Both the position numbers and the translations under genes were made by a program. 36,189 nucleotides of DNA from Defluviicoccus sp. (lineage in GTDB: Bacteria > Pseudomonadota > Alphaproteobacteria > MPNO01): positions 1-36,189 of the forward strand of contig JAPPGP010000077.1 in assembly GCA_028821395.1 (NCBI GenBank). Reading direction: 5' to 3'. Positions 8,144 through 15,476 of this stretch are shown in pieces. The notes below the pieces were generated by a model. The model saw only the letters and a program-made list of their open reading frames with translations. It searched no databases and was not told where the DNA came from. Numbering within the stretch: position 1 is the stretch's first letter; each line of letters begins with the position of its first letter.

Positions 8144-8581
8144 ATGGGCGACGTTCTCGACGACGTCACCGACGACGGCATCGACGCGCGGCATGTGCTG
8201 CGCCGCGTCGACGACTGGGAAGCGCGCGTGAGAGACCTCTACGCCATCGTCCGCGAGTGGCTGCCCGGGGGCTGGACCGCGCGCGACGGGGCCCCGGTGC
8301 GCATGCATGAGGAATTGATGCGCGAATTCGGCGTGCCGGCCAGGTCCATTCCGACCCTGCTGCTGGGCAGCGACGCGGGAAGGAGCGCCATGCTCGAGCC
8401 GCGCGGGCTCTGGATCATCGGCACGAACGGCCGCGTGGACATGAAGAGCGGCGGCCGTCACTACCTCCTGGTCGATGTCTCCGGCAATTTCGAGGCTCCG
8501 CAGTGGGAGGCGGCGAGATTGGAGCGGCGCCTCGATCGGGTTGCCCTTACCGAGAACTGGTTGGCCCAGGCCCTTTCGTGA
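8144..8581 (+). CDS. Unrecognised protein coupled to a HEPN-like gene
   Basis: A 145-residue soluble protein I do not recognise. An acidic, helix-rich N-terminus (VLDDVTDDGIDARHVLRRVDDWEARVRDLYAIVREWLP) is followed by a central segment 'HEELMREFGVPARSIPTLLL' and a beta-rich part (RGLWIIGTNGRVDM, HYLLVDVS). There is no signal peptide or membrane segment, and no minimal nucleotidyltransferase motif (GS-x-ARG-x-x-SD) of the kind that usually accompanies HEPN toxins. It starts at ATG 8144 after GGAGG, and its TGA stop overlaps the GTG start of the next gene (GTGA), so both are made together. As first gene of a pair with a candidate RNase it may be an antitoxin or a substrate-recognition partner; this is inference from arrangement only. 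Confidence 0.65.
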   Translation: MGDVLDDVTDDGIDARHVLRRVDDWEARVRDLYAIVREWLPGGWTARDGAPVRMHEELMREFGVPARSIPTLLLGSDAGRSAMLEPRGLWIIGTNGRVDMKSGGRHYLLVDVSGNFEAPQWEAARLERRLDRVALTENWLAQALS

Positions 8582-9036
8582 GGGACCTCCGGGCGATCGT
8601 GGCAGCCTACGAGCAGCTCGACGCCCATCTCGAAGAGCTCAGAGGCGCCGCCGATGCCGATGAAGCGGTCCGCGACCGGATCGCGCAAAGACAGCGGATC
8701 AACGACCATGCCTATTTCGTGCTGGCGTGGGGGCAGTTCGAGTCGTCGGTCGAGGATGCGTGCAGGGAGGCGATCCGGCACGGACAGGCGCAGCGGGATT
8801 GGCCGTCGAGTCGCGCCTGGTCGCTCTACGACCCCGACGACCGCAGGCTGTCGGGGCTGCGTTTCGAAGACCGGCTCGCGCTGGTTCTGGAGAAGGGAAG
8901 CGAATACTGGAAGCGGGCGATACAGCACTACAATGTTCGCAACCAGATCGCCCATGGCGCGATGCGCTCCGAACGAATCGAAGTGACCGCCGTCGTCCAG
9001 GAGTTCTATCTCTTACAGTCCGCCTTCGCGCGCTAG
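8578..9036 (+). CDS. Putative HEPN-domain protein (R-x4-H motif)
   Basis: A 152-residue all-helical protein. I place the start at the GTG at 8578 because it overlaps the upstream stop as GTGA; an in-frame ATG at 8503 would lie 26 codons inside the previous gene. Residues 121-126 read RNQIAH, an exact R-N-x-x-x-H (R-x4-H) HEPN active-site signature, placed in the penultimate helix as in HEPN ribonucleases. An earlier helix carries the polar pair typical of the fold (AWGQFESSVEDACREAI, 50-66). HEPN proteins act as RNA-cleaving toxins or defence effectors, but similar non-catalytic helical proteins exist. Family membership is a motif-based guess. A hairpin directly follows the stop. Confidence 0.6.
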   Translation: MRDLRAIVAAYEQLDAHLEELRGAADADEAVRDRIAQRQRINDHAYFVLAWGQFESSVEDACREAIRHGQAQRDWPSSRAWSLYDPDDRRLSGLRFEDRLALVLEKGSEYWKRAIQHYNVRNQIAHGAMRSERIEVTAVVQEFYLLQSAFAR

Positions 9037-9064
9037 CGAGGCGCGGGATCTTGACCCGCCTCGC
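9036..9064 (+). terminator. Hairpin after the HEPN-like gene
   Basis: GCGAGGCGCGGG (9036-9047) pairs with CCCGCCTCGC (9055-9064) through a 10-bp stem with one bulged base and a 7-nt loop, beginning at the last base of the stop codon. No T-run follows, so it is at best a weak or factor-aided terminator separating this pair from the oxidase operon. Confidence 0.4.
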
Positions 9065-9103
9065 CGCGATGGCGAAGTTGCGCCGCCGGCGGAAGGGGCG
9101 GGG

Positions 9104-9979
9104 ATGAAGGCGGCCGAGTTCGACTATGTCCGGGCCGACAGCGTGGCGGCGACGTGCGCGGCGCTGGCGGCGGCGGGACCCGGCGAGGAGCACAAGATCG
9201 TCGCCGGCGGGCAGACCTTGGTGCCGCTGATGGCGATGCGGCTCGCCCGCCCGACCCTGCTGGTCGACATCGACGGAATTGGGCTCGACGGCATCTCGCG
9301 AAGCGACGGCACCGTCGCCATCGGCGCGATGACCCGCCAGCGCGCCGCCGAGCTCTCGCCCGCGGTGCGCGAGTCCCTTCCGCTGCTGGCCAAGGCGCTC
9401 GGCTTCGTGGGCCACCTCCAGACCCGCAACCGGGGCACCGTCGGCGGCAGCCTGGTGCATGGCGACCCGGCCGCCGAGATACCGCTGGTCGCGGTCGCGC
9501 TCGATGCGGAGCTCGAGGCGGAAGGCACGGGAGGCCGGCGCGCATACCCCGCCGCCGCCTTCTTCGAGGCGCCGATGATCACCGCCATCGCCGCCGACGA
9601 GTGCCTGGTGGAGGCTCGGTTCCCGACCTGGGGCGGGGAGAGAATCGGCACCGGGTTCCACGAGGTCGCCTCGCGCAGCGGGGATTTCGCTATCGTCGCG
9701 GCCGCGGCACAGCTCGCGCTCGACGGCGACGGGCGGTGTGCGCGCATCGCCGCCGCGCTCGGCGGCGTCGCGCCGGTGCCGGTCCGGCTGCCGGCGCTGG
9801 AGGACGCGCTCGGCGGCGGTCGGCTGGAGGACGGCGAGATCGATGCGGCGCTCGCCTGCGTGGACGGGGCGATCGAGCCCGACGACGATTTGCACGCGAC
9901 CGCCGCCTATCGCGGCCGCGTCGCCCGCGTGCTGCTGGGCCGCGCGATCCGCGAGGCGCGGGACGAGGCGCAGCCATGA
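9104..9979 (+). CDS. Molybdenum hydroxylase FAD-binding (medium) subunit, CoxM/XdhB-like
   Basis: A 291-residue flavin subunit of a xanthine dehydrogenase-family enzyme. It passes electrons from the iron-sulfur subunit to an acceptor via FAD. The FAD-binding phrases AGGQTLVPLM (34-43) and TRNRGTVGGSL (107-117), followed by HGDPAAE, are the two classic motifs of the CoxM family; the C-terminal CO_deh_flav_C domain lies from about 170. Start ATG at 9104 with GGAAGG 7 nt upstream. Its TGA overlaps the ATG of the 2Fe-2S subunit (ATGA). First gene of a four-gene operon ending with an amidohydrolase. Confidence 0.92.
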   Translation: MKAAEFDYVRADSVAATCAALAAAGPGEEHKIVAGGQTLVPLMAMRLARPTLLVDIDGIGLDGISRSDGTVAIGAMTRQRAAELSPAVRESLPLLAKALGFVGHLQTRNRGTVGGSLVHGDPAAEIPLVAVALDAELEAEGTGGRRAYPAAAFFEAPMITAIAADECLVEARFPTWGGERIGTGFHEVASRSGDFAIVAAAAQLALDGDGRCARIAAALGGVAPVPVRLPALEDALGGGRLEDGEIDAALACVDGAIEPDDDLHATAAYRGRVARVLLGRAIREARDEAQP

Positions 9980-10458
9980 CCCGGGAGATCGCGCTCACCG
10001 TCAACGGAAGGGAGCGGCGCGCGAGCGCGGTGCCGCGCATCACGCTGGTCGATTTCCTGCGCGACGCGCTCGGGCTGACCGGCACCCATATCGGCTGCGA
10101 GCACGGGGTGTGCGGCGCGTGCACGATCCTGCTCGACGGGGCGGCGGTGAGAAGCTGCCTGATCTTCGCCGTGCAGGCCGACGGCCACGAGGTGACCACG
10201 GTCGAGGGGCTGGCCGGCCCGGATGGCGGGATCGGCGATTTGCAGGACGCGTTCTGGGAGTGCCACGCCTTGCAGTGCGGCTACTGCACGCCGGGCATGC
10301 TGGTCGCCGGCCATGCGCTGCTGGCCGAGAACCCCGAGCCCGACACCGAGGCGATCCGCGAGGCCATATCGGGCAATCTCTGCCGCTGCACCGGCTACAC
10401 CCAGATCGTCGAGGCGATCGCGCTCTGCGCCGCGAAGCGCCGGGAGGGCGGGCGGTGA
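9976..10458 (+). CDS. Molybdenum hydroxylase [2Fe-2S] (small) subunit, CoxS/XdhC-like
   Basis: A 160-residue iron-sulfur subunit with both expected clusters. The plant ferredoxin-type cluster is bound by C41, C46, C49 and C61 (GCEHGVCGACT...SC), and the all-helical C-terminal domain cluster by C101, C104, C136 and C138 (QCGYCTPG and LCRCTGY). Length and motifs match the family exactly. It relays electrons from the molybdenum centre to FAD. The start overlaps the FAD-subunit stop by 4 bp, and its own stop overlaps the GTG start of the large subunit by 4 bp, giving coupled translation of the three subunits. Confidence 0.95.
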   Translation: MTREIALTVNGRERRASAVPRITLVDFLRDALGLTGTHIGCEHGVCGACTILLDGAAVRSCLIFAVQADGHEVTTVEGLAGPDGGIGDLQDAFWECHALQCGYCTPGMLVAGHALLAENPEPDTEAIREAISGNLCRCTGYTQIVEAIALCAAKRREGGR

Positions 10459-12863
10459 ACGGGCACGGCGCCAACTACCGCTACGTCTCGCGGAAGCGGC
10501 GCACCAAGGAGGACGGGCGGTTCGTGGCCGGGTCGGGGCGCTTCGCCGCCGACATCGCGGTGCCGGGGATGAAGCACGTCGCGCTGGTGGCGAGCCCGCA
10601 CCCGCGCGCCAATATCCTGAACGTCGACACAAGCGAAGCGCTGGTGAGCCCGGGGGTGCACGCGGTGCTGACCGGCGAAGAGCTGGCGGCGGAGACCGCG
10701 CCGTTGTTCAACGGGCTCGACATCCCGAACGTAAAGTGGTTCCCGCTGGCGGTCGGGATGGCACGCTACGCCGGCGAATGGGTGGCCGCGGTGGTCGCCG
10801 ATTCGCGCTACCTCGCCGAGGACGCGGCCGAGCTGGTCGCGGTCGAGTACGAGCCGCTGCCCGCCGCGGTCGGGATCGAGTCGCTGCTGGAGCCCGATTC
10901 TCCCCTCGTCCATCCCGGGCACGGCAGCAACGTGCTGGTGCGCAAGAGTTTCGAATGGGGGCCGGTCGAGGCGGATTTCGCGGCCTCCGAGCACACGCTC
11001 TCCTACCGCGCGCGCTGGGGGCGGTCGTCCACGGTGCCGATAGAGACCTTCGGCGTGGTCTCGCGCTGGGATCCCGTCCGCGAAATCCTCGACGTCTGGG
11101 CGTCGATCCAGATGCCCAACTACCAGGAGCAGATCGCGAACGCGCTAAGAATCCCGACCAATGCGATCCGCGTCCACAACGACGTCGATGTGGGCGGCAG
11201 CTACGGCGTCAAGCGGGGCATCAAGCACACGGTGATAGCCGGCTACCTCGCGCGCAAGCTGGGCATGCCGGTACGCCTCATCGAGGACCGGCTCGACAAC
11301 ATGTCGGGCGGCGACGCGCACGGGCCGGACCGGCTGTTCGACGTGACGCTGGCCTTCGACAATGACGGCACCATCCGCTCGATGAAGCTGCGGGCGATCG
11401 ACGACGTGGGCGCCTATCCGGGGCGCGGGCCGCTCCAGCTCGGCAAGCCGATCACCGCCCTGGTCGGCCCCTACCGGCTCTCCAGCGTCGCCTATGAGGC
11501 GATCTCGGTGACCTCGAACAAGACCGGCCAGGTGCCGGTGCGCGGTTTCGGCCAGTCGCCGACCAACTTCATGATCGAGACCGGCATCGACCTAGTCGCC
11601 CGCCGTCTCGGCATCGACCGGATCGAGCTCCGCCGCCGCAACCTGATCCGGAGCGACCAGTTCCCCTGGCGCATCCCGACCGGCACCGAGTACGACTCGG
11701 GCGACTACCACGCGGTGCTGGAGAAGGCGCTCGACCTCGCCGATTACGACGCGCTCCTGGCGAGGCGCGAGGCGGCGCGCGCGGCGGGCAGGCTCGCCGG
11801 GATCGGCATCGCCACCTGCCTGGAGCCCGGCGGCGGCAACAACATCTTCGAGCAGCTCCTCAACGAGAAGCTGACCATCACCACCTTCGTCGAGTCCTGC
11901 CTGATGCGCGTCGATGCGCACGGCCACGTGACCGCGGCGATGTCGACCACCACCTCGGGCCAGGGGCACGAGACCCTGATCGCGACCATCGCCGGCGAGG
12001 AGCTGGAGCGCGATCCCGACACCATCCGCGTCACCCACGCCGATTCGCTGGAGGCGCTCCCCACCAGGAGCCCGGTGGCGAGCCGGATGGCGATCGTGCT
12101 CGGCAGCGCGACGTCCGAGGCCGCGCGCAGGATCAGGGCCAAGATGGTTCGCATCGCCGCCCACAATCTCGATGTGGACGAGGGGCGGGTGGAGTACCAG
12201 GCGGGAACCTTCTTCGTCCGCGGCGAGCCCGCGCGCAAGCTGGCGTGGGAGGAGATCGCCGCCATCGCGCACCGCCAGTTCCACCGCCTGCCGCCCGGCA
12301 TGGACCCCTGTTTGCAGGAGTTCTCCGTGCTCCAGGTGCCGGGCGCCTCGGGCCAGCTGCCCAACGAGAAGAAGGAGATCCAGCTCTACCCCTGCTTCTC
12401 CTTCCAGGCGCATGTCCCCTATGTCGAGATCGACCCGGGCACCGGCAAGGTCGAGGTGCTGGACTACGCGATCGGCCACGACTGCGGCACCGTGATCAAC
12501 CCCGACATCGTGCGCGGCATGATCGTGGGCGGGCTGGCGCACGGCATCGGCGCGGCGCTCCTGGAGAAATTCGCCTATGACGAAGACGGGCAGTTCCTCT
12601 CGGGCTCCTTCGTCGACTATCTGCTGCCGTCGTCGCACGAGATTCCCATCGTGCGCGACATCGAGCACTGCACCCCCTCGCCGAAGACCTCGCTCGGCCA
12701 GAAGGGCTCGGGCGAGGGCGGTTATCTCGGCGCGCCGGCGGCGATCGCGAGCGCTGTCAACGACGCGCTCGCCCCGCTCGGCATCTCGCTCACCGAGCTG
12801 CCGATGCGGCTCTGCGACATCGAGGCGGCGATCCACGAGAAACGAACGGAGCGGACCGGATGA
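10455..12863 (+). CDS. Molybdenum hydroxylase catalytic (large) subunit, CoxL/XdhA-like
   Basis: An 802-residue molybdopterin-binding subunit. I start at GTG 10455, which overlaps the preceding stop (GTGA) and gives MNGHGANYRYVSRKRRTKEDG, a normal N-terminus for the family. The a/b hammerhead domain fills about 20-140. GQGHET (502-507) is a cofactor-contacting motif, and GEGGYLGAP contains the catalytic glutamate E754. The loop that reads AYRCSFR or AYRGAGR in CO dehydrogenase form I or II enzymes here reads PVRGFGQ (361-367), so it is not a CO dehydrogenase. Such enzymes hydroxylate N-heterocycles, aldehydes or purines; the substrate is unknown. The linked amidohydrolase suggests ring hydroxylation followed by hydrolysis or decarboxylation. 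Confidence 0.93.
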   Translation: MNGHGANYRYVSRKRRTKEDGRFVAGSGRFAADIAVPGMKHVALVASPHPRANILNVDTSEALVSPGVHAVLTGEELAAETAPLFNGLDIPNVKWFPLAVGMARYAGEWVAAVVADSRYLAEDAAELVAVEYEPLPAAVGIESLLEPDSPLVHPGHGSNVLVRKSFEWGPVEADFAASEHTLSYRARWGRSSTVPIETFGVVSRWDPVREILDVWASIQMPNYQEQIANALRIPTNAIRVHNDVDVGGSYGVKRGIKHTVIAGYLARKLGMPVRLIEDRLDNMSGGDAHGPDRLFDVTLAFDNDGTIRSMKLRAIDDVGAYPGRGPLQLGKPITALVGPYRLSSVAYEAISVTSNKTGQVPVRGFGQSPTNFMIETGIDLVARRLGIDRIELRRRNLIRSDQFPWRIPTGTEYDSGDYHAVLEKALDLADYDALLARREAARAAGRLAGIGIATCLEPGGGNNIFEQLLNEKLTITTFVESCLMRVDAHGHVTAAMSTTTSGQGHETLIATIAGEELERDPDTIRVTHADSLEALPTRSPVASRMAIVLGSATSEAARRIRAKMVRIAAHNLDVDEGRVEYQAGTFFVRGEPARKLAWEEIAAIAHRQFHRLPPGMDPCLQEFSVLQVPGASGQLPNEKKEIQLYPCFSFQAHVPYVEIDPGTGKVEVLDYAIGHDCGTVINPDIVRGMIVGGLAHGIGAALLEKFAYDEDGQFLSGSFVDYLLPSSHEIPIVRDIEHCTPSPKTSLGQKGSGEGGYLGAPAAIASAVNDALAPLGISLTELPMRLCDIEAAIHEKRTERTG

Positions 12864-13846
12864 TCATCGACACCCACTCGCACCACGTGCCGGAAGCGAT
12901 GCTGGACGACCTGGTGAGCGGCAGGGCCTCCTTCCCCTCGGTCGAGCTCTTGGCCGAGGACGGGAAGTACCGCCTCGCCTTCGCCGGCGGCACGCCGACG
13001 CGGCCGGTCATGCCGGGGCTGCGGAATGTTGAGCCCCGGCTCGGCTGGATGGCGGAGCAGGCGGTCGACTTCCAGGTCTGCGCCGGCTGGCTCGACTCCT
13101 TCGGCTATTCCATCCCGGCCGAGGAAGGGCTCGCCTGGAGCCGCTTCGTGAACGAGCATCTGAGCCGGGCAGCGGGCGAGAACGCGGGCTTCGTGCCGCT
13201 CGCCACCGTGCCGCTGCAGGACGGCGAGACCGCCGCCCGGGCGCTGCAAGAGGCGATAGGGCAGGGGTTCTCCGGCGCCATGATCGGCACCCAGCCCAAG
13301 GGCGGCTCGGGCAAGCTCGACGATGCGGAGCTCGACCCCTTCTGGCAGGCGGCCTCCGATCTCGGCGCCGTGCTCTACCTCCACCCGATGTTCGGCAGCG
13401 ACGATGAGAGGCTGCACGATTTCGGCATGATGAACGCGGTCGGCCGGGTTACCGACGAGACCATCGCGGCGGCCCGCCTGCTCTATGCCGGGCACATGTT
13501 CCGCTTCCCCGGCATGAAGCTGATCCTCTCGCTCGGCGGCGCGGCGCTGCCCTATGTGCTGGGCCGGGTGTGCAAGAACTACGAGGACGACGACACGCTC
13601 GTCTACGACCCGCGCGAGGGGCTGAAGCGGATGTATTTCGATTCCATCGTCTACGATCCGCCGGCGCTGCGCTACCTGATCGACCTGGTCGGCGCCGAGC
13701 GCGTGGTGCTGGGCTCGGACTACCCGTTCTCCATCGGCGACCTCGAGCCCTCGCGCGTGGTCCGCGCCGCGAAGCTGGACGACGCGGACACGCAAGCGAT
13801 CCTCGGCGGCACCGCCGCGCGGCTGTTCGGCGTGGGGAGCGCGTGA
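12860..13846 (+). CDS. ACMSD-like amidohydrolase family 2 protein
   Basis: A 328-residue TIM-barrel protein related to aminocarboxymuconate-semialdehyde decarboxylase and similar metal-dependent decarboxylases or hydrolases. DTHSHHVP (4-11) gives the HxH pair, H175 (LYLHP) the third histidine and D287 (GSDYPF) the aspartate. The histidine of the usual F-A-H-G-G-x-x-P motif is missing: the site reads LSLGGAALP with Leu225, although the surrounding GG-x-x-LPY-x-L-G-R is kept. The chemistry may therefore differ. Start ATG overlaps the large-subunit stop by 4 bp, so it is the fourth gene of the molybdenum hydroxylase operon and probably handles its product. Confidence 0.83.
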   Translation: MIIDTHSHHVPEAMLDDLVSGRASFPSVELLAEDGKYRLAFAGGTPTRPVMPGLRNVEPRLGWMAEQAVDFQVCAGWLDSFGYSIPAEEGLAWSRFVNEHLSRAAGENAGFVPLATVPLQDGETAARALQEAIGQGFSGAMIGTQPKGGSGKLDDAELDPFWQAASDLGAVLYLHPMFGSDDERLHDFGMMNAVGRVTDETIAAARLLYAGHMFRFPGMKLILSLGGAALPYVLGRVCKNYEDDDTLVYDPREGLKRMYFDSIVYDPPALRYLIDLVGAERVVLGSDYPFSIGDLEPSRVVRAAKLDDADTQAILGGTAARLFGVGSA

Positions 13847-13859
13847 GAAGTGCCCATCC

Positions 13860-13971
13860 CCCCATTGTCACCCCGGCCGGAGCGCAGCGGAGAGCCCGGG
13901 CCCAGGGCCCCGAGATCGGGCGCCGCACCGCCCGCTCTGGGCCCCGGGTCAAGCCCGGGGTGACAATGGGG
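13860..13971. repeat. 112-bp REP-like element with perfect 17-bp terminal inverted repeats
   Basis: CCCCATTGTCACCCCGG (13860-13876) is perfectly inverted at 13955-13971. Between the arms is GC-rich sequence with smaller nested palindromes (CCCGGGCCCAGGGCCCC against GGGCCCCGGG). The left arm plus 'CCGGAGCGCAGCGGAGAGCC' recurs near 15032, and the right core AAGCCCGGGGTGACA resembles the one near 112-126. It encodes no protein. It may be a mobile REP-type unit, and the stem could stop readthrough from the operon ending at 13846. Confidence 0.75.
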
Positions 13972-14062
13972 CGTGCGGGGACGGCCGGTCCCTGGACACG
14001 GCCCTTCGGGCTTACTCAGGGTGGAGGCGTTTTCCTGTATCCTCATCATCGAAGGACGGGCC

Positions 14063-14563
14063 ATGGAAGGCATGGACATGACTGAACTCTCATCGCTGTC
14101 GCGGCCCATCGCGCTGCTGCTGAAGGAACGCGGCGAGACCGTCGCGGTCTCCGAATCCGCCGCGGGCGGGCTGATCTCGGCCGCGCTGCTCGCGATCCCC
14201 GGCGCATCTTCCTATTTCATGGGCGGCGGGGTGGTCTACACCCGCGACGCGAGGCGCGCGATCCTGCGCTTCTCGGAGGAAGCGGCGCTCCAGCCGGGCT
14301 CCACCGAGCCCTACGCGCTCGCCGCCGCCCGGGCGATCCGCGAGCGGCTCGGGACCGCCTGGTCGCTCGCCGAATCGGGTGCCGCCGGGCCCACCGGCAA
14401 CAGCTACGGCGACCCGGCGGGACATTGCTGCTTCGCGGTCTCCGGCCCGGTCGAGCGGACGCTCACAATCGCCACCGAAGAGTCCGACCGCGAGGCCAAT
14501 ATGTGGGCCTTCGCCGAGGCCGGGCTCGGCCTGCTCGAAGAGACCCTGCGCGACCATGGCTGA
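14063..14563 (+). CDS. CinA C-terminal domain family protein
   Basis: A 166-residue protein matching the CinA C-terminal domain (PncC nicotinamide mononucleotide deamidase family). Landmarks are the N-terminal helix 'IALLLKERGETVAVSESAAGGLISAALLAIPGAS' (SESAAGG at 30-36), GGGVVYT (54-60), and 'AESGAAGPTGNSYGDPAGHCCFAV', equivalent to the S-G-I-A-G-P-x-G segment. The usual ESCTGG reads ESAAGG, so Cys and Thr are replaced. Together with the unusual 'PTGNSYGDP', this hints at a CinA-like subfamily rather than a standard NMN deamidase. I chose ATG 14063 because AAGGAC sits about 5 nt upstream; the frame extends upstream into the repeat region without support. It overlaps the next gene by 8 bp. 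Confidence 0.8.
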   Translation: MEGMDMTELSSLSRPIALLLKERGETVAVSESAAGGLISAALLAIPGASSYFMGGGVVYTRDARRAILRFSEEAALQPGSTEPYALAAARAIRERLGTAWSLAESGAAGPTGNSYGDPAGHCCFAVSGPVERTLTIATEESDREANMWAFAEAGLGLLEETLRDHG

Positions 14564-14918
14564 CGTGGCGACACTCTACGGGCTCGGCAACTGCGACACC
14601 TGCCGGGCGGCGCGCAAGTGGCTGGAGGCGCGCGGCATCGCCTTCCGCTTCCACGACTTCGCGGCGGCGGGCATCGACCGGGCGACGGTGGAGTCCTGGC
14701 TCGCCGAGCACGGCGCCGATGCCCTGATCAACCGCCGCAGCCGGACCTGGCGGGAGATCCCCGAAGCGAAGCGCGACATCGCCTCACCCGAGGCCGCCGC
14801 CGCGCTGGCGGTCGCCAACCCCAAGCTGGTCAAGCGCCCGGTGATCGACCTCGGCGGACGGACGACGGTGGGGTTCAACGACAAGGTCCGCGCCGCGATC
14901 GAGGAGCGGCAAGGGTAA
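14556..14918 (+). CDS. ArsC/Spx/MgsR-family thioredoxin-fold protein (YffB-like)
   Basis: A 120-residue protein with a CxxC at C13 and C16 (GNCDTCRAARKWLEARG). This is the CxxC[R/K]xAxxWL arrangement of the YffB/Spx branch of the ArsC family. 'NRRSRTWREIPE' and 'PKLVKRPVIDLGGRTTVGFN' match the conserved N-R-x-G-x-x-[WY] and K-R-P-[VI] regions. YffB-type proteins are glutathione-linked reductases of unclear substrate; there is no arsenic resistance neighbour, so arsenate reductase is unlikely. The ATG overlaps the end of the CinA-like gene by 8 bp; the two form a short operon. Confidence 0.85.
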   Translation: MADVATLYGLGNCDTCRAARKWLEARGIAFRFHDFAAAGIDRATVESWLAEHGADALINRRSRTWREIPEAKRDIASPEAAAALAVANPKLVKRPVIDLGGRTTVGFNDKVRAAIEERQG

Positions 14919-15476
14919 TCCCGGTCGCGCCGATGCCACGATTCGTCATGCCCGAACTTGTTCCACGACTGTCCGGTTCGGATTTTCAACGCGGGCTCCG
15001 CGCCCATGACCGAGAACATTTCCGCCCCCCCGTTGTCACCCCGGCCGGGGCGCAGCGGAGAGCCGGGGTCCAGGGAAGCCGGGCGAGGGCGGTGCCTGGG
15101 CCCTGGGCTCCGGATCGAGTTTGGGGTGACTTGGCGTGAAAGTCAGTAGCATGTTGATTTCTAACGGCTATCTGTTCATTCAGCGACAAACTTCACACTG
15201 GATCGGAAGATCAGTCATCACCTCGAATGCGGATTTTTTCAGTACAGGGGCGACCATTTTCTGTGAGTGGCGGTGGAATACCAATTTCGGGGAAACTGTT
15301 CCGTAACCGGTCGCTCAGACCGTGAAGAACCAGATTGAGTGAGGGAGCTCGAGGGGCGCGGGTCAATCGAGCCTCTTGATTGTCGATCGGCGGGTGAATG
15401 CGAATGGTAGCGGCGGGGACTGGCCTGTCGGGTTCCGGAAGCGACGCGACCGCCTGGAGGGCCGGCCGCTCGCAGG
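14919..15476. other. 558-nt gene-free region with repeat remnants
   Basis: No supported gene. At 14946-14962 a half REP core (CGTCATGCCCGAACTTGTTCC) appears without its partner arm, and 15028-15130 holds a diverged copy of the 13860 element. From about 15140 to 15380 the base content falls well below the neighbours and stop codons occur in all frames. The minus-strand TRAP cluster ends here, convergent with the plus-strand operon. I see no clear terminator. Confidence 0.6.
15028..15130. repeat. Diverged copy of the 13860 REP-like element
   Basis: The left part, GTTGTCACCCCGG (15032-15044) plus CCGGGGCGCAGCGGAGAGCC, closely matches the left arm and flank of the element at 13860. The right end retains GGGGTGAC (15123-15130), but the outer bases of the arms no longer pair. 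Two copies of one element within 1.2 kb flank the CinA/ArsC-like gene pair. Confidence 0.6.

Noticed and set aside
9104-12863. Aerobic CO dehydrogenase (coxMSL)
   Set aside because: The large subunit lacks both the AYRCSFR and AYRGAGR loops; it reads PVRGFGQ. Maturation genes such as coxD/E are also absent nearby.
14556-14918. Arsenate reductase
   Set aside because: The CxxCR-A-x-x-WL pattern fits the YffB/Spx branch, and no ars genes are adjacent.
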